NCBI RefSeq assembly: GCF_051401765.1
Contig: NW_027480569.1
Span: 806,001 to 870,000 of the forward strand
DNA: 64,000 nucleotides
Direction of reading: 5' to 3'
DNA from: Calliopsis andreniformis
Taxonomy: Eukaryota; Arthropoda; Insecta; Hymenoptera; Andrenidae
The notes under the pieces were generated by a model, which saw only the letters and a program-made list of their open reading frames with translations, was not told the DNA's origin and ran no database searches. Shown in pieces: positions 49,905 to 61,600 of this stretch (its first letter is position 1; every line of letters begins with the position of its first letter). The translations under genes and the position numbers were made by a program.

Positions 49905-51375
49905 TCGAGGATTGAGGATTGAGGATTGAGGATTGAGGATTGAGAATTGAAGATTGAGAATTGATGATTGAATATTGAGGATTGTGGATTGAGGTTTGAG
50001 GATTGAGGACGAGGACTGACGGTAGAGGATTTAGGTTTGAGGATTGTGGATTGAGGGCTGAGGATTGAGGATGAGTGCTAAGGGTCGGGGATTGATGTTC
50101 GACGACTGAGGACTGAGGATTGAGGATTGAGATTTGAGGATAGATGTTTGAGGATTGAAGATTGAGGATTTAGGATTGAGGATTGAGGAATGAGGATTGA
50201 AGATTGAGTATTGAGGATTGAAGATTGAGGATAGAGGATTGAGTACTGAGGATGGAGGATGAGGGCTGAGGGTTGAGGATTGAGGATTGAGAAATGAGGA
50301 TTGAGGATTGAGGATTGAAATGGGGGATTGAGGATTGATGATTGAAGATTGAGTATTGAGGATTGAATATTGCGGATTGAGGATCGAGGATTGAGGATTG
50401 AGGATTGAGGATTGAGGATTGAGGATTGAGGATTGAGGATTGAAGATTGAGAATAGATGATTGAATATTGAGGATTGTGGATTGAGGTTTGAGGATTGAG
50501 GACGAGGACTGACGATAGAGGATTTAGGTTTGAGGATTGTGGATTGAGGGCTGAGGATTGAGGATGAGTGCTAAGGGTCGGGGATTGATGTTCGACGACT
50601 GAGGACTGAGGATTGAGGATTGAGAATTGAGGATAGATGTTTGAGGATTGAAGATTGAGGATTGAGGATTGAGGATTGAGGAATGAGGATTGAAGTTTGA
50701 GTATTGAGGATTGAAGATTGAGGATAGAGGATTGAGTACTGAGGATGGAGGATGAGGGCTGAGGGTTGAGGATTGAGGATTGGGAAATGAGGATTGAGGA
50801 TTGGAGATTGATTATTGAGGGTTGAAGATTGAGGATTGAGGATTGAGGATTGAGAATTGAGAATTGAGTATGAGGACTGAGGGTTGAGGATTGAGGTTTG
50901 AAGAATGAGGATTGAGGGTTGGGGAATGAGGATTCAGGATTGAGGATTGAGGTTTGAGGATTGAGGATTGAGGATTGAGGATTGAAGATTGAGTATTGAT
51001 GATTGAATATTGAGGATAGAGGATTGAGGTTTGAGGATTGAGGACGAGGACTGACGGTAGAGGATTTAGGTTTGAGGATTGAGGATTGAGGACTGAGGAT
51101 TGAGGATGAGTGCTAAGCGTCGGGGATTGAGGTTCGACGACTGACGACTGAGGATTGAGGATTGAGAATTGAGGATTGATGTTTGAGGATTGAAGATTGA
51201 GGATTGGGTATTGAGGATTGAAGAATGAGGATTGAGGATTGAGGATTGAGGATTGAGGATTGAGGATTGAGGATGTAGGATTGGAGATTGATTATTGAGT
51301 ATTCAAGGTTGAGGATTGTGGATTGAGGATTGAGGATTGAGGATTGAGGATTGAGGATTGAGGATTGAAGATTGA
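49905..51375. repeat. Family 2 island inside family 1
   Basis: This 1.5-kb island has marker C at 50084, 50577 and 51119 and is bounded on both sides by family 1 sequence with A/B-type modules. The left switch occurs just after a GAGGATCGAAGAATG unit near 49.90 kb. The right switch is inherited from the 41.9-kb junction. It is best read as transfer of a 40.5-42.3 kb type segment into a family 1 background. Confidence 0.8.
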
Positions 51376-53649
51376 AGATTGAGTATTGAGGATTGAAGGT
51401 TAAGGATTGAGGATTGAGGATTGAGGATTGACGATGAGGGCTGAGGGTTGAGGATTGAGGTTTGAGGACTGAGGACTGAGGATTGAGGATTGGGAATTGG
51501 GGATTGAGGATTGAGGATTGAAGATTGAGGATTGGGTATTGAGGATTGAAGAATGAGGGTTGAGGGTTGAGGATTGAGGATTGAGGATTGAGGATTGAAG
51601 ATTCAGGTTTGGGTACTGAGGCTTGAAGAATGAGGATTGAGGATTGAGTATTGAGGATTGAGGATTGAAGATTGAGTATTGAGGATTGAAGATTGACGAT
51701 TGAGGATTGAGGATTGAGGATTGAGGATTGAACGTTGAGGACTGAGTGTTGAGGGTTGAGTGATGAGTATTGATGTTTGTGGATAGAGGTTTGAAGATTG
51801 CAGTTTGAGTATTGAGTATTGAAAGCTGTGAATTGAGGATATTCTATTGAGGATTGAGGATTGACAATTGATTGTTGAGGACTGAGGGCCGAAGATTGAG
51901 GACTCAGGATTGAGGATTCAGAATTGAGGTTTGAGGGCTGACGATTGTGGATTGAGGATTGAGGATTGAAGATTCAGTATTGAGGAATGAAGATTGGGAA
52001 TTGAGGATTGAGGATTGAACATTGAGGACTGAGTGTTGAGTGTTGAGTGATGAGAATTGATGTTTGTGGATACAGGTTTGAAGATTACAGATTGAGTATT
52101 GAGTATTGAAAACTTTGAATAGAGGATATTCTATTGAGGATTGAGGATTGACAACAGATTGTTGAGGACTGAGTTCTGAAGATTGAGGATTCAGGATTTT
52201 GGATTCAGAATTGAGGTTTGAGGACTAAGGATTGAGGATTGAAGATTGAGTATTGAGGATTGAGGATTGAGGATTGAAGATTGAGTATTGACGATTGAGG
52301 ATGGGGGCTGACGGTTCAGGATTGAGGTTTGAGGGCTGAGGACTGAGGATAGAGCATTGAGAAATGAGGATTGAGGATTGAGGATTGAAGATTGAGTATT
52401 GGGTATTGAGGATCGAAGAATGAGGATTGAGGATTGAGGTTTGAGGATTGAGGATTGAAGATTGAGTATTGAGGATTAAAGACTGACGATTGAGGATTGA
52501 GGATTGAGGACTGAGTATTGAGGATTGAGGATTGAAGATTGAGGATTGGGAATTGAGGATTGAAGAATGAGGATTGAGGATTGAGGATAGAGGATTGAGT
52601 GTTGAGGATTGAAGATTGAGTACTGAGGGTAGAAGACTGACGATTGAGGATTGAGGATTCAGTGTTGAGTGATGAGAATTGATGTTTGTGGATAGAGATT
52701 TGAAGATTGCAGATTGAGTATTGACTATTGAAAACTTTGAATTGAGGATATTCTATTCAGGATTGAGGATTGACAACAGATTGTTGAGGACTGAGGTCTG
52801 AAGATTGAGGATTCAGGATTGAGGATTCAGAATTGAGGTTTGAGGACTAAGGATTGAGGATTGAAGATTGAGTATTGAGGATTGAGGATTGAGGATTGAA
52901 GATTGAGTATTGAGGATTGAAGACTGACGATTGAGGATTGAGGATTGAGGACTGAGGATTGAGGATTGAAGATTGACGATTGAGGATTGGGTATTGAGGA
53001 TTGAAGAATGAGGATTGAGGATTGAGGATTGAGGATTGAGTGTTGAGGATTGAAGATTGAGTATTGAGGATAGAAGACTGACAATTGAGGATTGAGGATT
53101 GAGTATTGAAGATTAAGGATTGATGATTGAGGAATGAGGATTGAGGATTGGGGATTGAGGATTGAGTATTGAAGATTGAGGATTGATGATTGGGGACTGA
53201 GGATTGGGGATTGGGGATAGAGGATTGAGGGTTAAGGTTTGAGGACTGAGGACTGAGGATTGTGGATTGAGGATTGAGGATTGAAGATTCAGTATTGAGG
53301 ATTGAATATTGGGAATTGAGGATTGAGGATTGAACATTGAGGACTGAGTGTTGAGTGTTGAGTGATGAGAATTGATGTTTGTGGATAGAGGTTTGAAGAT
53401 TGCAGATTGAGTATTGAGTATTGAAAACATTGAATTGAGGATATTCTATTGAGAATTGAGGATTGACAACAGATTGTTGAGGACTGAGGGCCGAAGATTG
53501 AGGATTCAGGATTGAGGATTCAGAATTGAGGTTTGCGGACTGAGGATTGAGGATTGAAGATTGAGTATTGAGGATTGAAGATTGAGGATTGAGAATTGAG
53601 GATTCAGTATTGAGGGTGAGGGCTGAGGGTTGATGATTGAGGTTTGAGG
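51376..53649. repeat. Family 1 block, copy 2 of 43.63-45.90 kb
   Basis: Landmark B copies lie at about 51.84, 52.13, 52.74 and 53.44 kb, each 7,749 bp from its partner. Small differences include GATACAGG for GATAGAGG near 52.07 kb and GAGTTCT for GAGGTCT near 52.17 kb. It ends at a sharp junction with family 2 at 53649/53650. Confidence 0.85.
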
Positions 53650-53989
53650 GCTGAGGGTTGAGGATTGAGGATTGAGAAATGAGGATTGAGGATTGAGGAT
53701 TGAAATTGAGGATTGGGTATTGAGGATTGAAGAATGAGGATTGGGGAATTAGAATTGAGGATTGAGGATTGAGGATTGAAGATTGAGGATCGGGTATTGA
53801 GGATTGAAGAATGAGGATTGAGGATTGAGGATTGAGGATTGAGGATTGAAGATTGAGCGTTGAGGACTGAAGATTGAGGATTGAGGATTGAGGATTGAGG
53901 ATTGAAGATTGAGTATTGAGGATCGAAGATTGAGGATTGAGTATTGAGGATTGAGGATTCAGGGTTGAAGATTGAGGATTGAGGATTGA

Positions 53990-55710
53990 GGATTGAGGAT
54001 TGAGGATTGAGGATTGAGGAATGAGGATTGAAGATTGAGTATTGAGGATTGAAGATTGACGATAGAGGATTGAGTACTGAGGATGGAGGATGAGGGCTGA
54101 GGGTTGAGGATTGAGGATTGAGAAATGAGGATTGAGGATTGAGGATTGAAATTGAGGATTGGGTATTGAGGATTGAAGAATGAGGATTGAGGAATTAGGA
54201 TTGAGGATTGAGGATTGAGGATTGAAGATTGAGGATTGGGTATTGAGGATTGAAGAATGAGGATTGAGGATTGAGGATTGAGGATTGAGGATTGAAGATT
54301 GAGTGTTGAGGATTGAAAATTGAGGACTGAGGATTGACGATTGAGGATTGAAGATTGAGTATTGATGATTGAATATTGAGGATTGAAGATTGAGGTCTGA
54401 GGATTGAGGATTGAGGATTGAGGATTGAGGATTGAGTATTGAAGATTGAGCATTGGTGCCTGAGGATTGAGGATCGAGGATTGAGGATTGAGGATTGGAG
54501 ATTGATTATTGAGGATTGAAGATTGAGGATTGAGGGTTGAGGATTGAGAATTGAGAATTGAGTATGAGGACTGAGGATTGAGGATTGAGGATTGAGAATT
54601 GGGGATTGAGGAATGAGGATTGAAGATTGAGTATTGATGATTGAATATTGAGGATTGAGGATTGAGGATTGAGGATTGAAGATTGAGTATTGAGGATTGA
54701 GGATTGAGGATTGAGGATTGAGGAATGAGGATTGAATATTGAGTATTGAGGATTGAAGATTGAGGATAGAGGATTGAGTACTGAGGATGGAGGATGAGGG
54801 CTGAGGGTTGAGGATTGAGGATTGAGAAATGAGGATTGAGGATTGAGGATTGAAATTGAGGATTGGGTATTGAGGATTGAAGAATGAGGATTGGGGAATT
54901 AGAATTGAGGATTGAGGATTGAGGATTGAAGATTGAGGATCGGGTATTGAGGATTGAAGAATGAGGATTGAGGATTGAGGATTGAGGATTGAGGATTGAA
55001 GATTGAGCGTTGAGGACTGAAGATTGAGGATTGAGGATTGAGGATTGAGGATTGAAGATTGAGTATTGAGGATCGAAGATTGAGGATTGAGTATTGAGGA
55101 TTGAGGATTCAGGGTTGAAGATTGAGGATTGAGGATTGAGGATTGAGGATTGAGGATTGAGGATTGAGGATTGAAGATTGAATATTGATGATTGAATATT
55201 GATGACTGCGGATTGAGGGTTGTGGATTGTGGACGAGGACTAAGGGTTGAATATTGATGTTTGAGGTCTGGGGACTAAGGATTGAGGATTGAGAATTGAG
55301 GATTGAGGATTGAGGATTGAAGATTGAGGATTGGGTATTTAGGATTGAAGAATGAGGATTGAGGATTGAGGTTTGAGGATTGAGGATTGAAGATTGATTA
55401 TTGATGATTGAATATTGAGGATTGAGGATTGAGGTTTGAGGATTGAGGATGAAGACTGAGGGTTGAGGATTGAGGTTTGAGGAACGAGGATTGAGGATTG
55501 AGGATTGAGGACTAAGGATTGACGATTGAGTATTGAAGATTGAGGATTGATGACTGAGGATTGACGACTGAGAATTGAGGATTGAGGATTCATGATTGAA
55601 GATTGAGCATTGAGGATTGAATATTGAGGATTGAGGATTGAGGATAGAGGATTGAGGATTGAGGATTGAGGATTGAAGATTGAGTATTGAGTATTGAATG
55701 TTGAGGATTG
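53990..55710. repeat. 1.7-kb family 2 block, copy 1 (recurs at 58.46-60.18 kb)
   Basis: The offset is 4,471 bp throughout. The GGGGAATTAGAATTG module at about 54.89 kb and its partner at 59.36 kb agree. A third instance of the module at 53.74 kb lies 1,150 bp before the first. The block ends where copy 1 has GAGGATTGTGG and copy 2 keeps GAGGATTGAGG. Confidence 0.85.
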
Positions 55711-58632
55711 TGGATTGAGGATTAAGGACTGAGGATTGAATATTGTAGATTGAGCATTGATGCCTGAGGATTGAGGATTGAGGATTGAGGATTGAGGATT
55801 GAGGATTGAGGATTGAAGATTGAGTATTGAGGATTGAAGATTGAGGGTTGAAGATTGAGTATTGATGATTGAATATTGAGGATTGAGGATTGAGGATCGA
55901 GGATTGAAGATTGAGAATTGAGGATTGAAGATTGAGGATTGAGGATTGAGTATTGAGGATTGAGGATTGAGGATGGAGGATGAGTGCTGAGGGTTGAGGA
56001 TTGAGGATTGAGAAATGAGGATTGAGGATTGAGAATTGAAATTGAGGATTGGGTATTGAGGATTGAAGAATGAGGATTGAGGGATTAGGATTGAGGATTG
56101 AGGATTGAGGATTGAAGATTGAGGATTGGGTATTGAGGATTGAAGAATGAGGATTGAGGATTGAGGATTGAGGATTGAGGATTGAAGATTAGTGTTGAGG
56201 ATTGAAGATTGAGGATTGAGTATTGAGGATTGAGGATTGAGGATTGAAGATTGAGTGTTGAGGGTTGAAGATTGAGGATTGAGGATTGAGGATTGAGGAT
56301 TGAGGATTGAAGATTGAGTATTGAGGATTGAAGATTGAGGATTGAGTATTGAGGATTGAGGATTCAGGGTTGAAGATTGAGGATTGAGGATTGAGGATTG
56401 AGGATTGAGGATTGAGGATTGAAGATTGAATATTGATGATTGAATATTGAGAACTGAGGATTGAGGGTTGTGGATTGAGGACGAGGACTGGGGGTTGAAT
56501 ATTGATGTTTGTGGTCTGAGGATTAAGGATTGAGGATTGAGAATTGAGTATTGGGGATTGAGGATTGAAGATTGAGGATTGGGTATTTAGGATTGAAGAA
56601 TGAGGATTGAGGATTGAGGTTTGAGGATTGAGGATTGAAGATTGAGTATTGATGTTTGAATATTGAGGATTGAGGATTGAGGTTTGAGGATTGAGGATGA
56701 AGACTGAGGGTTGAGGATTGAGGTTTGAGGAACGAGGATTGAGGATTGAGGATTGAGGACTAAGGATTGACGATTGAGTATTGAAGATTGAGGATTGATG
56801 ACTGAGGATTGACGACTGAGAATTGAGGATTGAGGATTGATGATTGAAGATTGAGTATTGAGGATTGAATATTGAGGATTGAGGATTGAGGATTGAGGAT
56901 TGAGGATTGAGGATTGAGGATTGAAGATTGAATATTGAGTATTGAAGGTTGAGGATTGTGGATTGAGGATTAAGGATTGAGGATTGAACATTGTAGATTG
57001 AGTATTGATGCCTGAGGATTGAGGATTGAGGATTAAGGATTGAGGATTGAAGATTGAGTATTGAGGATTAAAGATTGAGGATTGAAGATTGAGTATTGAT
57101 GATTGAATATTGAGGATTGAGGATTGAGGATTGAGGATTGAGGATTGGGTATTGAGGATTGAGGAATGAGGATTGAGGATTGAGTTTTGAGGATTGAGGA
57201 TTGCAGATTGAGTATTGAGCATTGAAGATTGAGGATTGAGGATTGAGGATTTGAGGAATGAGGATTGAGGATTGAGTATTGAGGATTGAAGATAGAGGAT
57301 TGAGTATTGAGGATTGAGGATTCAGGGTTGAAAATTGAGGATTGAGGATTGAGGATTGAGGATTGAGGATTGAGCATTGAGGATTGAAGATTGATGACTG
57401 GGGATTGAGGATTGAAGATTGAGGATTAACGATTGAAGGTTGGGGATTGAGGACCTAGGATCGGAGATTGATTATTGAGGATTGAAGATTGAGGATTGAG
57501 GATTGAGGATTGAGAATTGAGAATTGAGGATGAGGACTGAGGGTTGAGGATTGAGGTTTGAGGAATGAGGATTGATGGTTGAGGATTGAGGATTGAGGAT
57601 TGAGGATTGAGGATTGAGTATTCAAGATTGAGTATTGATGCCTGAGGCTTGAGGATTGAGGATTGAGTATTGAGGATTGAGGATTGAAGATTGAGTATTG
57701 GGGATTGAAGATTGAGGATTGAGGATTGAGGATTGAGGTTGGAGAATGAGGGCTGACGGTTGAGGATTGAGGTTTGAGGATTGAAGTTTGAGGTCTGAGG
57801 ACTGAGGATTGAGGATTGAGGATTGAGCATTGAGGATTGAAGATTGAGTACTGGGGATTGGGGATTGAAGATTGAGGATTAAGGATTGAAGATTGGGGAT
57901 TGAGGATCTAGAATTGGAGATTGATTATTGAGGACTGAAGATTGAGGATTGAGAATTGAGGATTGAGAATTGAGAATTGAGTATGAGGACTGAGGTTTGA
58001 GGATTGAGGTTTGAGGAATGAGGATTGAGGGTTGAGGATTGAGGATTGAGGATTGAGGATTGAGGATTGAGGATTGAGGATTGAAGATTGAGTATTGAGT
58101 ATTGAAGGTTGACGATTGTGGATTGAGGATTGAGGATTGAAGATTGAGTATTGAGGATTGAAGATTGAGGGTTAAAGATTGAGTATTGATGATTGAATAT
58201 TGAGGATTGAGGATTGAGGATTGAGGATTGAGGATTGAGGATTGAGGATTGAAGATTGAGAATTGATGATTGAATATTGAGGATTGTTGATTGAGGTTTG
58301 AGGATTGAGGACGAGGACTGACGGTAGAGGATTTAGGTTTGAGGATTGTGGATTGAGGGCTGAGGATTGAGGATGAGTGCTAAGGGTCGGGGATTGATGT
58401 TCGACGACTGAGGACTGAGGATTGAGGATTGAGATTTGAGGATAGATGTTTGAGGATTGAAGATTGAGGATTGAGGATTGAGGATTGAGGAATGAGGATT
58501 GAAGATTGAGTATTGAGGATTGAAGATTGAGGATAGAGGATTGAGTACTGAGGATGGAGGATGAGGGCTGAGGGTTGAGGATTGAGGATTGAGAAATGAG
58601 GATTGAGGATTGAGGATTGAAATTGAGGATTG
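55120..58632. repeat. 3.5-kb family 2 block, copy 2
   Basis: This is the partner of 37450-40962 at 17,670 bp. It shares the GATTAGTGTTG phase slip (56189) and the 8-bp GAGGATTT unit near 57.25 kb. Its marker C is at 58386. Confidence 0.88.
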
Positions 58633-61600
58633 GGTATTGAGGATTGAAGAATGAGGATTGAGGAATTAGGATTGAGGATTGAGGATTGAGGATTGAAGAT
58701 TGAGGATTGGGTATTGAGGATTGAAGAATGAGGATTGAGGATTGAGGATTGAGGATTGAGGATTGAAGATTGAGTGTTGAGGATTGAAAATTGAGGACTG
58801 AGGATTGACGATTGAGGATTGAAGATTGAGTATTGATGATTGAATATTGAGGATTGAAGATTGAGGTCTGAGGATTGAGGATTGAGGATTGAGGATTGAG
58901 GATTGAGTATTGAAGATTGAGCATTGATGCCTGAGGATTGAGGATCGAGGATTGAGGATTGAGGATTGGAGATTGATTATTGAGGATTGAAGATTGAGGA
59001 TTGAGGGTTGAGGATTGAGAATTGAGAATTGAGTATGAGGACTGAGGATTGAGGATTGAGGATTGAGAATTGGGGATTGAGGAATGAGGATTGAAGATTG
59101 AGTATTGATGATTGAATATTGAGGATTGAGGATTGAGGATTGAGGATTGAAGATTGAGTATTGAGGATTGAGGATTGAGGATTGAGGATTGAGGAATGAG
59201 GATTGAATATTGAGTATTGAGGATTGAAGATTGAGGATAGAGGATTGAGTACTGAGGATGGAGGATGAGGGCTGAGGGTTGAGGATTGAGGATTGAGAAA
59301 TGAGGATTGAGGATTGAGGATTGAAATTGAGGATTGGGTATTGAGGATTGAAGAATGAGGATTGGGGAATTAGAATTGAGGATTGAGGATTGAGGATTGA
59401 AGATTGAGGATCGGGTATTGAGGATTGAAGAATGAGGATTGAGGATTGAGGATTGAGGATTGAGGATTGAAGATTGAGCGTTGAGGACTGAAGATTGAGA
59501 ATTGAGGATTGAGGATTGAGGATTGAAGATTGAGTATTGAGGATCGAAGATTGAGGATTGAGTATTGAGGATTGAGGATTCAGGGTTGAAGATTGAGGAT
59601 TGAGGATTGAGGATTGAGGATTGAGGATTGAGGATTGAGGATTGAAGATTGAATATTGATGATTGAATATTGATGACTGCGGATTGAGGGTTGTGGATTG
59701 TGGACGAGGACTAAGGGTTGAATATTGATGTTTGAGGTCTGGGGACTAAGGATTGAGGATTGAGAATTGAGGATTGAGGATTGAGGATTGAAGATTGAGG
59801 ATTGGGTATTTAGGATTGAAGAATGAGGATTGAGGATTGAGGTTTGAGGATTGAGGATTGAAGATTGATTATTGATGATTGAATATTGAGGATTGAGGAT
59901 TGAGGTTTGAGGATTGAGGATGAAGACTGAGGGTTGAGGATTGAGGTTTGAGGAACGAGGATTGAGGATTGAGGATTGAGGACTAAGGATTGACGATTGA
60001 GTATTGAAGATTGAGGATTGATGACTGAGGATTGACGACTGAGAATTGAGGATTGAGGATTCATGATTGAAGATTGAGCATTGAGGATTGAATATTGAGG
60101 ATTGAGGATTGAGGATAGAGGATTGAGGATTGAGGATTGAGGATTGAAGATTGAGTATTGAGTATTGAATGTTGAGGATTGAGGATTGAGGATTGAGGAT
60201 TGAAGATTAGTGTTGAGGATTGAAGATTGAGGATTGAGTATTGAGGATTGAGGATTGAGGATTGAAGATTGAGTGTTGAGGGTTGAAGATTGAGGATTGA
60301 GGATTGAGGATTGAGGATTGAGGATTGAAGATTGAGTATTGAGGATTGAAGATTGAGGATTGAGTATTGAGGATTGAGGATTCAGGGTTGAAGATTGAGG
60401 ATTGAGGATTGAGGATTGAGGATTGAGGATTGAGGATTGAAGATTGAATATTGATGATTGAATATTGAGAACTGAGGATTGAGGGTTGTGGATTGAGGAC
60501 GAGGACTGGGGGTTGAATATTGATGTTTGTGGTCTGAGGATTAAGGATTGAGGATTGAGAATTGAGTATTGAGGATTGAGGATTGAAGTTTGATGATTGG
60601 GTATTTAGGATTGAAGAATGAGGATTGAGGATTGAGGTTTGAGGATTGAGGATTGAAGATTGAGTATTGATGTTTGAATATTGAGGATTGAGGATTGAGG
60701 TTTGAGGATTGAGGATGAAGACTGAGGGTTGAGGATTGAGGTTTGAGGAACGAGGATTGAGGATTGAGGATTGAGGACTAAGGATTGACGATTGAGTATT
60801 GAAGATTGAGGATTGATGGCTGAGGATTGACGACTGAGAATTGAGGATTGAGGATTGATGATTGAAGATTGAGTATTGAGTATTGAAGGTTGAGGATTGT
60901 GGATTGAGGATTAAGGATTGAGGATTGAACATTGTAGATTGAGTATTGACGCCTGAGGATTGAGGATTGAGGATTGAGGATTGAGGATTGAAGATTGAGT
61001 ATTGAGGATTAAAGATTGAGGATTGAAGATTGAGTATTGATGATTGAATATTGAGGATTGAGGATTGAGGATTGAGGATTGAGGATTGGGTATTGAGGAT
61101 TGAGGAATGAGGATTGAGGATTGAGGTTTGAGGATTGAGGATTGCAGATTGAGTATTGAGCATTGAAGATTGAGGATTGAGGATTGAGGATTTGAGGAAT
61201 GAGGATTGAGGATTGAGTATTGAGGATTGAAGATAGAGGATTGAGTATTGAGGATTGAGGATTCAGGGTTGAAAATTGAGGATTGAGGATTGAGGATTGA
61301 GGATTGAGGATTGAGCATTGAGGATTGAAGATTGATGACTGGGGATTGAGGATTGAAGATTGAGGATTAACGATTGAAGGTTGGGGATTGAGGACCTAGG
61401 ATCGGAGATTGATTATTGAGGATTGAAGATTGAGGATTGAGGATTGAGGATTGAGAATTGAGAATTGAGGATGAGGACTGAGGGTTGAGGATTGAGGTTT
61501 GAGGAATGAGGATTGATGGTTGAGGATTGAGGATTGAGGATTGAGGATTGAGTATTCAAGATTGAGTATTGATGCCTGAGGCTTGAGGATTGAGGATTGA

